From NCBI GenBank assembly GCA_946481205.1, contig CAMLNB010000056.1:1-17420 (forward strand): a stretch of DNA of 17,420 nt, written 5' to 3'. A program made the translations under genes and the position numbers. The notes below the pieces were generated by a model. It was not told where the DNA came from, made no database searches, and was given only the letters and a program-made list of their open reading frames with translations. Positions 1 through 6,699 of this stretch are shown here, piece after piece. The DNA is from an uncultured Kangiella sp. GTDB lineage: Bacteria > Pseudomonadota > Gammaproteobacteria > Enterobacterales > DSM-103792. Position 1 is the stretch's first letter. Every line of letters starts with the position of its first letter.

Positions 1-54
1 CGCGAAGGTGGCCGTACCGTTGGCGCCGGCGTTGTGGCCAAGGTCATCGAGTAA
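1..54 (+). CDS. tuf: Elongation factor Tu, C-terminal end (partial)
   Basis: Only the last 17 codons and the TAA stop are in the window. They read REGGRTVGAGVVAKVIE, the C-terminal strand of EF-Tu domain 3, which is nearly invariant in bacteria. EF-Tu is the cytoplasmic GTPase that delivers aminoacyl-tRNA to the ribosome. Its position just before rpsJ means the str operon (probably rpsL-rpsG-fusA-tuf) lies immediately upstream on the same strand. In E. coli bfd and bfr separate tufA from rpsJ, and they are absent here. The identification rests on a short but very distinctive tail. Confidence 0.95.
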   Translation, partial: REGGRTVGAGVVAKVIE

Positions 55-70
55 TCTGTAAAACGTCAGT

Positions 71-129
71 ACCGGGTCAGGCGCAGGTCAGGCCCGGTCT
101 GACGAAAACCGGTCAGTTGCTCATTTTTT
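71..129 (+). terminator. Possible weak terminator after tuf
   Basis: ACCGGG (71-76) can pair with CCCGGT (93-98). Alternatively CTGAC (99-103) can pair with GTCAG (112-116), and a run of six T follows at 124-129. The stems are mutually competing and the T run is 7 nt away from the second stem, so this is a poor intrinsic terminator. Partial read-through from tuf into rpsJ is likely. Confidence 0.3.
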
Positions 130-131
130 GC

Positions 132-160
132 GTGACAAGCCGGAAAAGCGCCGCTATCAT
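132..160 (+). promoter_or_regulatory. Sigma70-type promoter of the S10 operon
   Basis: The -35 box GTGACA (132-137, five of six matches to TTGACA) is separated by exactly 17 bp from the -10 box TATCAT (155-160, five of six matches to TATAAT). Transcription should start near 166-168. The bases just after the -10 box (TCCGCGG) are GC-rich, the discriminator type usually linked to growth-rate and ppGpp control of ribosomal promoters. That regulatory reading is an inference from composition. Confidence 0.75.
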
Positions 161-178
161 TCCGCGGCCTTTGAGAAG

Positions 179-187
179 TGCTCTTTA
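179..187 (+). promoter_or_regulatory. boxA-like NusB/S10 recognition motif, promoter-proximal
   Basis: TGCTCTTTA lies about 12 nt after the predicted start of transcription. It equals the first nine bases of the E. coli rRNA boxA (TGCTCTTTAACAA) and then diverges (GG instead of AC). boxA RNA is bound by NusB together with S10 (NusE), and the next gene encodes S10. The motif match is direct. Function is inferred. Confidence 0.5.
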
Positions 188-196
188 GGTAGTTCC

Positions 197-286
197 CCGG
201 CGAGCCGTAGTCGCTTGCCGGAGTTGGTGACGGTAGACCAGTACCTTGGCATCGCCGTCCCTGACAACGAGCTCAATCGCAGCTCG
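197..286 (+). promoter_or_regulatory. Three consecutive stem-loops in the rpsJ leader
   Basis: Stem 1 pairs CCGGCGAGC (197-205) with GCTTGCCGG (213-221), nine pairs including one G-U around a 7-nt loop. Stem 2 pairs GACGGT (229-234) with GCCGTC (254-259), and inside it CCA (238-240) can pair with TGG (247-249). Stem 3 pairs CGAGCT (268-273) with AGCTCG (281-286) around a 7-nt loop. Such density of folds in a non-coding leader supports a regulatory RNA. L4 binding is the obvious candidate from the E. coli S10 operon but is not shown by the sequence. Confidence 0.5.
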
Positions 287-299
287 ACGAACTTAAGGA

Positions 300-336
300 A
301 TGCCGCCCCCAGACGATGCGGAAGGGAGTGCGGCGT
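300..336 (+). promoter_or_regulatory. Terminal leader hairpin before rpsJ, attenuator-like
   Basis: ATGCCGC (300-306) pairs with GCGGCGT (330-336), seven pairs with one G-U. Further C-G pairs between 308-310 and 324-326 are possible above a bulge. A pyrimidine-rich, T-rich stretch follows (337-356), ending in the second boxA-like motif. It resembles an attenuation or pausing hairpin rather than a clean terminator, because the T run is interrupted. Confidence 0.4.
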
Positions 337-348
337 TCTTCGTTTATT

Positions 349-359
349 CGCTCTTTACA
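349..359 (+). promoter_or_regulatory. boxA-like motif abutting the rpsJ ribosome binding site
   Basis: CGCTCTTTACA matches the boxA consensus (C/T)GCTCTTTA-ACA with one base missing. It ends only two bases before the GGAG ribosome binding site (362-365) of rpsJ. In E. coli suhB a boxA next to the Shine-Dalgarno lets the Nus complex repress translation. The same geometry here, in front of the nusE/rpsJ gene itself, suggests self-regulation. That conclusion is inference. Confidence 0.5.
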
Positions 360-375
360 CTGGAGTGCCATTGCG

Positions 376-687
376 ATGGCAAAGCAACGTATCCGTATTC
401 GTCTGAAGGCTTTCGATCACCGCTTGATCGACCAGTCGACGATGGAGATTGTGAACACGGCCAAACGGACCGGCGCGCAAGTGCGTGGCCCGATCCCGCT
501 GCCGACGAAGAATGAGCGCTACACCATCCTGACCTCGCCGCACGCGAACAAGGATGCACGCGACCAGTACGAAATTCGCACGCACAAGCGTCTGGTAGAC
601 ATCATCGAGCCGACCGACAAAACCGTCGACGCGCTGATGAAGCTGGACCTGGCCGCTGGCGTGGATGTTCAGATCAGCCTCAGCTGA
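376..687 (+). CDS. rpsJ: Small-subunit ribosomal protein S10 (NusE)
   Basis: The 103-residue product begins [20 protein letters not shown] and ends [13 protein letters not shown], with the same length and nearly the same sequence as E. coli S10. S10 is in the 30S head and, as NusE, pairs with NusB on boxA RNA in transcription antitermination. The internal loop carrying [13 protein letters not shown] (residues about 37-49) is the long extended arm. I chose ATG 376 because it matches the family start and has GGAG at 362-365; the frame also opens upstream at GTG/ATG codons from 316, which would add unrelated residues. It is the first gene of the operon, with a 38-bp gap to rplC. Its expression probably depends on the leader described separately. 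Confidence 0.98.
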   Translation: MAKQRIRIRLKAFDHRLIDQSTMEIVNTAKRTGAQVRGPIPLPTKNERYTILTSPHANKDARDQYEIRTHKRLVDIIEPTDKTVDALMKLDLAAGVDVQISLS

Positions 688-725
688 TCTGAGTCCCGCG
701 AATCATCCTTGTAGAGGAATACGTC

Positions 726-1358
726 ATGGCAATCGGACTAGTGGGTCGCAAAGTCGGTATGACCCGCGTCTTCAATGACGACGGCGTGTCGGTTCCGGTG
801 ACCGTCATCGAGGTCGAGCCGAACCGCATTACCCAAGTCAAAACCGTTGAAACCGACGGTTATGTCGCTGTCCAGGTTACGACCGGCAGCAAAAAGGCAA
901 GCCGCCTGAACAAGCCGGAAGCCGGCCACTTTGCCAAGAGCGGTGTTGCCGCTGGCCGTGGTCTGTGGGAATTCCGCGCCAACGCCGATCACGGCTTGGC
1001 TGTTGGTGGCGAGCTGAAAGTGGATTTGTTCCAGGCCGACCAGCTGGTCGACGTTACTGGCGTGACCAAGGGCCGTGGTTTCTCCGGCACCATCCGCCGC
1101 TGGAACTTCCGTGGTCAGGACAATACGCACGGTAACTCGGTTTCGCACCGGGTGCCGGGTTCGATCGGTCAACGCCAGACCCCAGGTCGCGTGTTCAAAG
1201 GCATGAAAATGTACGGTCACTACGGCGTCGAGCAAGTCACGATCGAATGCCTGAAAGTTGTCCGCGTTGATGCTGAACGTAACCTGCTGCTGGTCAAGGG
1301 CGCGGTCCCGGGTTTCGACGGTGCTGACGTTATCGTCAAGCCGGCGGCCAAGGCCTGA
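726..1358 (+). CDS. rplC: Large-subunit ribosomal protein L3
   Basis: The 210-residue product starts [20 protein letters not shown] and matches L3 along its full length (E. coli 209). L3 is an early 50S assembly protein whose central loop reaches towards the peptidyl-transferase centre. That loop is present as [19 protein letters not shown] (about 141-159). Gln151 aligns with the glutamine that PrmB methylates in E. coli (Gln150), although its neighbour is Arg where E. coli has Asn. The C-terminal stretch [16 protein letters not shown] is typical. The ribosome binding site AGAGGA is at 713-718. The gene ends 17 bp before rplD, in the normal S10-operon order. Confidence 0.98.
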   Translation: MAIGLVGRKVGMTRVFNDDGVSVPVTVIEVEPNRITQVKTVETDGYVAVQVTTGSKKASRLNKPEAGHFAKSGVAAGRGLWEFRANADHGLAVGGELKVDLFQADQLVDVTGVTKGRGFSGTIRRWNFRGQDNTHGNSVSHRVPGSIGQRQTPGRVFKGMKMYGHYGVEQVTIECLKVVRVDAERNLLLVKGAVPGFDGADVIVKPAAKA

Positions 1359-1375
1359 GCGTAGGAGCGTTAACG

Positions 1376-1984
1376 ATGCAATTGACTCTGACAGGCGGCA
1401 ACGGCGGCACGATCAACGTGTCGGAAGTTGCGTTCGGCCGTGAATTCAATGAAGCGCTGGTGCACCAGGTTGTGACTGCCTATTTGGCAGGCGGCCGTGC
1501 CGGCACCGTGCAGCAAAAGACCCGCGCCGAAGTTTCGGGCGGTGGCAAGAAGCCGTGGAAACAGAAGGGCACCGGTCGTGCTCGCGCTGGCTCCATCCGC
1601 TCGCCGCTGTGGCGTGGTGGTGGCAAGACTTTCGCTGCCCGTCCGCAAGACTGGTCGCAGAAAGTGAACAAGAAAATGTACCGCGGCGCGATCTGCGCGA
1701 TTCTGTCGGAACTGGTGCGCCAGGGCCGTCTGATCGTGGTCGACAGCTTCGCTGTTGATGCCCCGAAAACCAAGCAGCTGGTTGCCAAACTGGCTGGCAT
1801 GGGCGTGGCCGATGCGCTGATCGTCACCGATAACGTTGATGAGAACCTGTACCTCGCGGCGCGCAACCTGCACACCGTCGATGTGGTTGACCCGAATGCG
1901 GTCGACCCGGTCAGCCTGATCGCTTTCGACAAAGTGATCATGACTGTCGGTGCGGTCAAGCAGTTCGAGGAGATGCTGGCATGA
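1376..1984 (+). CDS. rplD: Large-subunit ribosomal protein L4
   Basis: The 202-residue product is L4 (E. coli 201). L4 lines the nascent-peptide exit tunnel with an extended basic loop, visible as [19 protein letters not shown] (residues about 55-73). Lys64 corresponds to the position altered in macrolide-resistant E. coli mutants (Lys63), so the wild-type residue is kept. In enterobacteria L4 is also the feedback repressor of this operon, acting on the rpsJ leader, which is structured here as well. The start is ATG 1376 with TAGGAG at 1362-1366. The stop overlaps the start of rplW by four bases (ATGA), implying translational coupling. Confidence 0.98.
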   Translation: MQLTLTGGNGGTINVSEVAFGREFNEALVHQVVTAYLAGGRAGTVQQKTRAEVSGGGKKPWKQKGTGRARAGSIRSPLWRGGGKTFAARPQDWSQKVNKKMYRGAICAILSELVRQGRLIVVDSFAVDAPKTKQLVAKLAGMGVADALIVTDNVDENLYLAARNLHTVDVVDPNAVDPVSLIAFDKVIMTVGAVKQFEEMLA

Positions 1985-2280
1985 ACCAGGAACGTCTGAT
2001 GCGGGTGCTGCTGGCACCGCACGTCTCCGAAAAGGCCAACCTGTGCACCGAGCAAAACAACACCGTTGTTTTCAAAGTGCTGCGTGACGCCGAGAAGCAC
2101 GAAATCAAAACTGCCGTCGAAAAACTGTTCGACGTCAAAGTTGAGCGTGTGACCACCGTCAACGTGAAAGGCAAGGTGAAAGGTCAGGGCCTGAAGAAGG
2201 GCCGCCGTTCTGACTGGAAAAAAGCCTATATCAAGCTCGCTGCCGGCAATGCCATCAGCGTGTTTGGCGACCAGGCCTAA
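1981..2280 (+). CDS. rplW: Large-subunit ribosomal protein L23
   Basis: The 99-residue product begins [20 protein letters not shown] and contains the L23 core [20 protein letters not shown] followed by a basic tail with [14 protein letters not shown]23 sits at the tunnel exit and is the docking site for trigger factor and SRP. Glu18 of E. coli L23, which contacts trigger factor, appears as the Glu of the HVSEK motif. The start codon lies inside the end of rplD (ATGA overlap), with GAGGAG at 1967-1972 as binding site. Length and order are normal. Confidence 0.98.
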   Translation: MNQERLMRVLLAPHVSEKANLCTEQNNTVVFKVLRDAEKHEIKTAVEKLFDVKVERVTTVNVKGKVKGQGLKKGRRSDWKKAYIKLAAGNAISVFGDQA

Positions 2281-2292
2281 GGGGTAGCGACA

Positions 2293-3117
2293 ATGGCACT
2301 TATCAAGATGAAGCCGACCTCCCCGGGTCGCCGTTTCGTAGTGAAAGTGAAGACCGACGGCCTGTACAAAGGCGGTCCGGTCGAAGCTCTCGTCGAACGC
2401 AAGAACAAAACCGGTGGCCGTAACAACAACGGTCACATCACCACCCGTCACATCGGTGGTGGTCATCGCCAGCATTACCGTCTCGTTGACTTCAAACGCA
2501 ACAAAGACGGCATTCCGGCGAAAGTGGAACGTCTGGAATACGATCCGAACCGCACCGCGCATATCGCGTTGCTGTGCTACGCCGATGGCGAGCGCCGTTA
2601 CATCATTGCGCCGAAAGGTCTGCAAGTGGGTGACGTGCTGCAAAACGGTGATGCTGCGCCGATCAAGGCCGGTAACACCCTGCCGCTGCGTAACATTCCG
2701 GTCGGTTTGACCATTCACTGCATCGAGCTGAAGCCGGGCAAGGGCGCGCAGTTGGCGCGTTCGGCTGGCGCCGCTGTGCAGCTGGTCGCTCGCGAAGGCG
2801 AGTACTGCACCGTGCGTCTGCGTTCGGGCGAAATGCGCAAGATCCACACCGAATGCCGCGCCACCATTGGTGAAGTCGGCAACTCCGAGCACATGCTCGA
2901 GAGCTTCGGTAAAGCCGGTGCCAAGCGTTGGCTCGGTATTCGCCCGACCGTTCGTGGTGTTGCCATGAACCCGGTTGACCACCCGATGGGTGGTGGTGAA
3001 GGCCGCAGCTCCGGTGGTCGTCACCCGACCTCGCCGTGGGGCTGGAAGACCAAGGGCAAGAAGACGCGCAAGAACAAGCGCACTGACAAGTTCATCGTGC
3101 GCCGTCGCGGCAAGTAA
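2293..3117 (+). CDS. rplB: Large-subunit ribosomal protein L2
   Basis: The 274-residue product is L2, one of the most conserved 50S proteins, needed for subunit joining and peptidyl-transferase activity. The N-terminal OB-like and SH3-like domains are present ([20 protein letters not shown] at about 42-61). The C-terminal basic tail [20 protein letters not shown] is typical. The functional histidine of DHP in [13 protein letters not shown] (His230, E. coli His229 without Met) is retained. The second histidine found in E. coli (DHPHGGG) is replaced by Met here. The start is ATG 2293 with AAGGGG just after the rplW stop. The gap to rpsS is 15 bp. Confidence 0.98.
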   Translation: MALIKMKPTSPGRRFVVKVKTDGLYKGGPVEALVERKNKTGGRNNNGHITTRHIGGGHRQHYRLVDFKRNKDGIPAKVERLEYDPNRTAHIALLCYADGERRYIIAPKGLQVGDVLQNGDAAPIKAGNTLPLRNIPVGLTIHCIELKPGKGAQLARSAGAAVQLVAREGEYCTVRLRSGEMRKIHTECRATIGEVGNSEHMLESFGKAGAKRWLGIRPTVRGVAMNPVDHPMGGGEGRSSGGRHPTSPWGWKTKGKKTRKNKRTDKFIVRRRGK

Positions 3118-3132
3118 TGTGAGGGTATTCCT

Positions 3133-3411
3133 GTGCCACGTTCACTGAAAAAAGGCCCGTTCATCGACCTGCACCTGCTGAAGAAGGTCGAAGCAGCGGT
3201 GGCCAAAGGCGAAAAGCGCCCGATCAAAACCTGGTCGCGTCGCTCGATGATTAGTCCGGAAATGGTAGGCCTGACCATTGCGGTCCATAACGGCAAGCTG
3301 CACGTGCCGGTTTATGTGTCTGACGAGATGGTTGGTCACAAGCTTGGCGAGTTCGCGCCGACCCGTACGTTCAAGGGTCACGCTGCGGACAAGAAAGCCG
3401 GCAAGAAGTAA
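3133..3411 (+). CDS. rpsS: Small-subunit ribosomal protein S19
   Basis: The 92-residue product ([20 protein letters not shown] to the end [13 protein letters not shown]) has the E. coli S19 length. S19 forms a complex with S13 in the 30S head and contacts tRNA and the A-site finger bridge. The core [19 protein letters not shown] is intact. The start codon is GTG at 3133, the only GTG start I assign in the ribosomal cluster. No in-frame ATG lies near, the family start PRSLKKGPF fits exactly, and GAGGG at 3121-3125 is well placed. The gap to rplV is 11 bp. Confidence 0.97.
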   Translation: MPRSLKKGPFIDLHLLKKVEAAVAKGEKRPIKTWSRRSMISPEMVGLTIAVHNGKLHVPVYVSDEMVGHKLGEFAPTRTFKGHAADKKAGKK

Positions 3412-3422
3412 GGGGTTGAGTG

Positions 3423-3767
3423 ATGGAAACGCAAGCCATTCATCGCGGTGCCCGTAGCTCGGCGCAGAAAGTGCGTCTGGTTGCGGATCAGATCCGCGGC
3501 CTGCCGGTTGACAAGGCCCTTAACGTACTCGCCTACAGCGAGCGCAAGGCCGCCGGTTTGGTCAAGAAAGTGCTGGAATCGGCCATTGCCAACGCCGAAC
3601 ACAATGATGGTGCCGACATTGACGCACTGCGCGTGTCGGCGGTGATGGTTGACGAAGGTCCGAGCTTCAAGCGGATGAGCCCGCGCGCCAAGGGGCGCGG
3701 TGATCGCATCGTCAAGCGCACCTGCCACATTCTGGTGAAGGTCTCGGATCGCCGGGGGAGCAAGTAA
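3423..3767 (+). CDS. rplV: Large-subunit ribosomal protein L22
   Basis: The 114-residue product starts [20 protein letters not shown] and carries the globular domain with [20 protein letters not shown]. The long beta-hairpin that lines the exit tunnel includes [19 protein letters not shown] (about 83-101), the site where macrolide-resistance changes occur in other bacteria. A GTG directly before the ATG (3420) would add one Met, but ATG 3423 matches the family and is spaced well from AGGGG (3411-3415). The stop TAA shares its last base with the rpsC start (TAATG). Confidence 0.97.
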   Translation: METQAIHRGARSSAQKVRLVADQIRGLPVDKALNVLAYSERKAAGLVKKVLESAIANAEHNDGADIDALRVSAVMVDEGPSFKRMSPRAKGRGDRIVKRTCHILVKVSDRRGSK

Positions 3768-4555
3768 TGGGTCAGAAAGTTAATCCGGTTGGTATCCGTC
3801 TTGGTATCACCCAACCGTGGCGCTCGACCTGGTTCGCCGAGCGGAAAGAATTCGCCAAGTATTTGGCCGCCGATCACCAGGTTCGCACCTGGCTGACCAA
3901 GGAACTGGCGCAGGCGCAGATTTCGCGTATCGATATCGAGCGTCCGGCCAAGACCATGAAAGTCACCATTCACACTGCTCGTCCGGGCATTGTGATTGGC
4001 AAGAAAGGCGAAGACATCGACAAGCTGCGCGCCAAGGTTTCGGCCTTGAGCGGCATGCCGACCACGCTGAACATCGAACAAGTCCGCAAGCCGGAAATCG
4101 ATGCCAAGCTGGTGGCTGACTCGGTTGCTCAGCAACTCGAGCGCCGCGTGATGTTCCGCCGTGCCATGAAGCGTGCGGTGCAGAACGCACTGCGTGCTGG
4201 CGCCAAAGGCATCAAGATCATGTTGGCCGGTCGTCTCGGCGGCGCGGAAATCGCCCGCACCGAGTGGTACCGCGAAGGCCGTGTGCCGTTGCACACCCTG
4301 CGTGCCGACATTGATTACGCGACCGGCGAAGCCCACACCACTTACGGTGTGATCGGCGTCAAGGTCTGGATTTTCAAGGGTGAAGTGTTGGGTGACGGCC
4401 GTCCGGCTGAAGTCGCACCAGCCCGTGAGCGGGAAGAGCAGCCGAAGCGTAAAGCCGGCGAGCGTCGCCCGGGTGGCGAGCGCAAGCCTGCCGGTGATCG
4501 CAAGCCGTCGGCCCGCAAGCCGGCCGCGCGCGCTGACAAGGCCGACAAGAGCTGA
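3767..4555 (+). CDS. rpsC: Small-subunit ribosomal protein S3 with extended basic tail
   Basis: The 262-residue product is S3 (E. coli 233). S3 lies at the mRNA entry channel and, with S4 and S5, helps unwind mRNA. The N-terminal KH domain carries the GxxG loop as [17 protein letters not shown] (about 72-88). The C-terminal domain ends with [17 protein letters not shown]. Beyond residue about 212 comes a low-complexity charged tail roughly 50 residues long, about 30 more than in E. coli, containing three and a half six-residue repeats of the GERKPA type (231-253). The start overlaps the rplV stop by one base, with GGGGGAG at 3754-3760. The gap to rplP is 12 bp. Confidence 0.97.
   Translation: MGQKVNPVGIRLGITQPWRSTWFAERKEFAKYLAADHQVRTWLTKELAQAQISRIDIERPAKTMKVTIHTARPGIVIGKKGEDIDKLRAKVSALSGMPTTLNIEQVRKPEIDAKLVADSVAQQLERRVMFRRAMKRAVQNALRAGAKGIKIMLAGRLGGAEIARTEWYREGRVPLHTLRADIDYATGEAHTTYGVIGVKVWIFKGEVLGDGRPAEVAPAREREEQPKRKAGERRPGGERKPAGDRKPSARKPAARADKADKS
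4457..4525 (+). repeat. 18-bp tandem repeat inside the rpsC tail
   Basis: Three in-frame 18-bp units (4457-4474, 4475-4492, 4493-4510) and a shortened 15-bp unit (4511-4525) encode [18 protein letters not shown] and ARKPA. The units differ at several bases but keep codon register, so the repeat could change length by slippage without breaking the frame. Confidence 0.75.
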
Positions 4556-4567
4556 GGAACGTAAGTC

Positions 4568-4981
4568 ATGTTGCAACCGAAACGTACCAAGTTCCGCAAG
4601 CAGATGAAGGGCCGGAATACTGGCGTTGCTACCACCGGTAACAAAGTCAGCTTCGGCGAGTTTGGCCTAAAGGCAACCAGCCGTGGCCGCCTCACTGCCC
4701 GTCAAATCGAAGCCGCGCGTCGTGCCATGGCCCGTGCCATGAAGCGTGCCGGTCGGATTTATATCCGGGTGTTCCCGGACAAGCCGATTACCCAGAAGCC
4801 GCTGGAAGTGCGTATGGGTAGCGGTAAAGGTAGCGTCGAATACTGGGTGGCCAATATCCAGCCGGGCAAGATGCTGTACGAAGTGGAAGGCATTCCGTTT
4901 GAAGTGGTGAAAGAAGCGTTTGAATTGGCTGCCGCCAAGTTGCCGCTGAAAACCACGATCGTGACGCGGACGGTGATGTGA
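4568..4981 (+). CDS. rplP: Large-subunit ribosomal protein L16
   Basis: The 137-residue product starts [19 protein letters not shown] and is full-length L16 (E. coli 136). L16 is a late 50S assembly protein near the A-site tRNA elbow. The conserved stretch [20 protein letters not shown] (about 40-59) is present. Arg82 in EVRMGSGKG aligns with the arginine hydroxylated by RoxA/YcfD in E. coli (Arg81). A GAGG partly overlaps the rpsC stop and supplies the binding site. The TGA stop shares a base with the rpmC ATG (TGATG). Confidence 0.98.
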   Translation: MLQPKRTKFRKQMKGRNTGVATTGNKVSFGEFGLKATSRGRLTARQIEAARRAMARAMKRAGRIYIRVFPDKPITQKPLEVRMGSGKGSVEYWVANIQPGKMLYEVEGIPFEVVKEAFELAAAKLPLKTTIVTRTVM

Positions 4982-5172
4982 TGAACGCGAAAGAACTTTT
5001 GAACAAGAGCGAAGCCGAGCTCAACACCGAGCTGACTGCGCTGCAGCGTGAGCAGTTTAACCTGCGCATGCAGGCGACCACTGGTCAGCTCAAGCAGCCG
5101 CATCTGCTGCAGGTCAACCGTCGCAATATCGCCCGGGTCAAAACCGTGCTGAAGCAGAAGGCAGGTGCCTAA
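4981..5172 (+). CDS. rpmC: Large-subunit ribosomal protein L29
   Basis: The 63-residue product ([20 protein letters not shown], later [14 protein letters not shown] motif and ending KQKAGA) has exactly the E. coli L29 length. L29 is a two-helix protein beside L23 at the tunnel exit. A GTG at 4978 is in frame, but ATG 4981 gives the family start and overlaps the rplP stop by one base, so coupling probably replaces a strong binding site, which is not evident. The TAA stop overlaps the rpsQ start (TAATG). Confidence 0.97.
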   Translation: MNAKELLNKSEAELNTELTALQREQFNLRMQATTGQLKQPHLLQVNRRNIARVKTVLKQKAGA

Positions 5173-5426
5173 TGAGCGAAGCAATCAAACGTACGCTGGT
5201 CGGCAAAGTCGTCAGCGACAAGATGGACAAGTCCATCACCGTGGCCGTCGAGCGCCAGGTGCAGCACCCCAAGTACGGCAAGTACTTGAAGCGCACCACC
5301 AAGCTGCACGTCCATGATGAAAAGAATGAATGCCGTGCCGGCGATGTCGTCCGCATTCAAGAGAGCCGCCCGCTGTCCAAGACCAAGTTCTGGACGCTGG
5401 TGGAAATCGTTGAACGCGCAAGCTAA
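5172..5426 (+). CDS. rpsQ: Small-subunit ribosomal protein S17
   Basis: The 84-residue product starts [20 protein letters not shown] and has the OB-fold core with [18 protein letters not shown] and [16 protein letters not shown]. Length equals E. coli S17, a primary 16S-binding protein of the 30S body. It is the last gene of the classical S10 operon. Only 16 bp separate it from rplN, with no room for the spc promoter that E. coli has at this junction. Confidence 0.98.
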   Translation: MSEAIKRTLVGKVVSDKMDKSITVAVERQVQHPKYGKYLKRTTKLHVHDEKNECRAGDVVRIQESRPLSKTKFWTLVEIVERAS

Positions 5427-5442
5427 GGCGGAGACGTAAACC

Positions 5443-5811
5443 ATGATCCAGATGCAAACCATCCTGGACGTCGCTGACAACAGCGGCGCCAAGAAAGTGA
5501 TGTGCATCAAGGTGCTGGGCGGCTCGAAGCGCCGTTATGCCGGCATCGGTGATGTCATCAAGGTCTCGGTGAAGGAAGCGATTCCGCGCGCCAAGATCAA
5601 GAAAGGCGAAGTACTGAACGCCGTCGTTGTGCGCACCGCGCATGGCGTCCGTCGTCAGGACGGCTCGCTGATCCGTTTTGATTCCAACGCGGCCGTGCTG
5701 CTGAATAACCAAATGCAGCCGATCGGTACGCGTATTTTCGGACCTGTGACACGTGAGCTGCGTAACGAGCGGTTCATGAAGATTGTGTCGCTGGCGCCGG
5801 AAGTGCTGTAA
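5443..5811 (+). CDS. rplN: Large-subunit ribosomal protein L14
   Basis: The 122-residue product ([20 protein letters not shown]) is L14 (E. coli 123). L14 lies at the subunit interface, forms bridge B8 and is the target of the silencing factor RsfS. The signature region [25 protein letters not shown] (about 41-65) is intact, as are the [11 protein letters not shown] core and the [19 protein letters not shown] end. GGCGGAG at 5427-5433 gives a good binding site. This is the first gene of the spc block, apparently co-transcribed with the S10 genes. Confidence 0.98.
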   Translation: MIQMQTILDVADNSGAKKVMCIKVLGGSKRRYAGIGDVIKVSVKEAIPRAKIKKGEVLNAVVVRTAHGVRRQDGSLIRFDSNAAVLLNNQMQPIGTRIFGPVTRELRNERFMKIVSLAPEVL

Positions 5812-5822
5812 GGGTGACCACA

Positions 5823-6134
5823 ATGGCAAAGATCAAATCTGGCGATGAAGTGATCGTCCTGACCGGCAAAGACAAAGGTCAGCGCGGCAAGGTCAGCGCA
5901 GTGCTTGGCGAGAAAGTTCGCGTCGATGGCGTGAACAAGGTCAAGAAGCACCAGAAGCCGAATCCGTTGACTCAGGCACCGGGCGGCATCGTGGAGCGGG
6001 AAGCCCCGATCCATATGTCGAACGTGGCGATTTTCAATCCGGCGACCGGCAAGGCCGATCGCGTGGGTTACAAGTTTGAAGGCGACAAGAAGGTGCGCGT
6101 GTTCAAGTCGAACGGCGCCCGGATTGACGTGTAA
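5823..6134 (+). CDS. rplX: Large-subunit ribosomal protein L24
   Basis: The 103-residue product from ATG 5823 starts [20 protein letters not shown], a KOW motif covering about residues 5-32, and continues with VKKHQKPNP and [20 protein letters not shown] as in E. coli L24 (104). L24 is one of the two assembly-initiator proteins of the 50S subunit and binds the 5' domain of 23S rRNA. An in-frame GTG at 5814 would add three residues, but it lies within the ribosome binding site AAGGGTG (5810-5816), so ATG 5823 is preferred. The gap to rplE is 12 bp. Confidence 0.97.
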   Translation: MAKIKSGDEVIVLTGKDKGQRGKVSAVLGEKVRVDGVNKVKKHQKPNPLTQAPGGIVEREAPIHMSNVAIFNPATGKADRVGYKFEGDKKVRVFKSNGARIDV

Positions 6135-6135
6135 T

Positions 6136-6180
6136 CGGTGAGAGAAATGGCGAAACTGCAAGGCTATTATCGTGACACCG
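6136..6180 (+). promoter_or_regulatory. Candidate S8 repressor site at the rplE start
   Basis: CGGTG (6136-6140, overlapping the rplE binding site) can pair with CACCG (6176-6180), enclosing the rplE start codon. The first 14 bases of rplE (ATGGCGAAACTGCA) are, as I recall, the same as in E. coli, where S8 binds this spot to repress the spc operon. Base identity may simply reflect the conserved protein start MAKL. No folding energy was calculated. Confidence 0.3.
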
Positions 6181-6686
6181 TCGTCAAACAACTCCAAGAG
6201 AAGTTTGGCTACCAGTCAGTCATGCAAGTCCCACGTATCACTAAGATCACCTTGAACATGGGTGTTGGTGACGCGGTCGGCGACAAGAAAATTCTGGATA
6301 ACGCAGTGGCCGATATGACCGCCATTGCCGGCCAAAAGCCGGTGGTCACCAAGGCCCGCAAGTCGATCGCGAACTTCAAGCTTCGTGACGGCATGCCGAT
6401 CGGCTGCAAAGTGACCCTGCGCGGTGAGCGCATGTGGGAGTTCCTCGAGCGTCTGGTATCGATCGCGCTGCCGCGCGTTCGTGACTTCCGCGGTGTCAGC
6501 GGCAAGTCGTTCGACGGTCGTGGCAACTACTCGCTCGGTTTGAAGGAACAGATCATGTTCCCGGAAATCGATTACGACAAAGTCGACAAGGTTCGTGGTA
6601 TGGACATCACCATCACCACTACCGCCCAGACTGACGAAGAAGGCCGCGCGCTGCTGGCCGCCTTCCAGTTCCCGTTCCGCAATTAA
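6147..6686 (+). CDS. rplE: Large-subunit ribosomal protein L5
   Basis: From ATG 6147 the product is 179 residues, the E. coli L5 length, starting [21 protein letters not shown]5 is part of the 5S RNP with L18 and L25 and forms the bridge to S13 in the 30S head. Typical segments are [17 protein letters not shown] (about 32-48), [19 protein letters not shown] and the closing [24 protein letters not shown] at 6138 is in frame but coincides with the binding site GGTGAGAG (6137-6144). In E. coli this start region is the S8 target that controls the spc operon. Confidence 0.97.
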   Translation: MAKLQGYYRDTVVKQLQEKFGYQSVMQVPRITKITLNMGVGDAVGDKKILDNAVADMTAIAGQKPVVTKARKSIANFKLRDGMPIGCKVTLRGERMWEFLERLVSIALPRVRDFRGVSGKSFDGRGNYSLGLKEQIMFPEIDYDKVDKVRGMDITITTTAQTDEEGRALLAAFQFPFRN

Positions 6687-6699
6687 GGGGCTTTGACAA

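Larger units (their letters stand above)
55..375 (+). other. tuf-rpsJ intergenic region with promoter and structured leader
   Basis: This 321-bp gap has no convincing gene. From 5' to 3' I see a possible weak tuf terminator (71-129), a sigma70-type promoter (132-160) with a GC-rich discriminator, and then a leader of roughly 200 nt. The leader holds four clean stem-loops (197-221, 229-259, 268-286, 300-336), two boxA-like motifs (179-187, 349-359), and the rpsJ ribosome binding site GGAG at 362-365. Small ORFs that run through the gap have no codon or homology support. A leader of this size is the usual place for L4 feedback control of the S10 operon in enterobacteria. Whether L4 acts here cannot be read directly. 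Confidence 0.85.

Noticed and set aside
316..375. Upstream extension of rpsJ to an earlier start
   Set aside because: The added residues do not resemble S10, and the start at 376 has a proper binding site and the family N-terminus.
128..406. Plus-strand open frame in the rpsJ leader that could be a leader peptide
   Set aside because: It starts within the -35 region, has no binding site, overlaps rpsJ in another frame and shows no recognisable protein.
1480..3024. Long minus-strand open frame (514 codons) across rplD-rplW-rplB, with similar ones at 7082-8452, 9523-10761 and 12599-14074
   Set aside because: They lie opposite well-conserved genes. The predicted products are low-complexity and have no recognisable domain. 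Strong G/C third-position bias produces such shadows.
5410..5445. TTGAAC at 5410-5415 as the -35 box of a spc promoter
   Set aside because: At the right distance the sequence is GACGTA, which is no -10 box, and it would overlap the rplN binding site.
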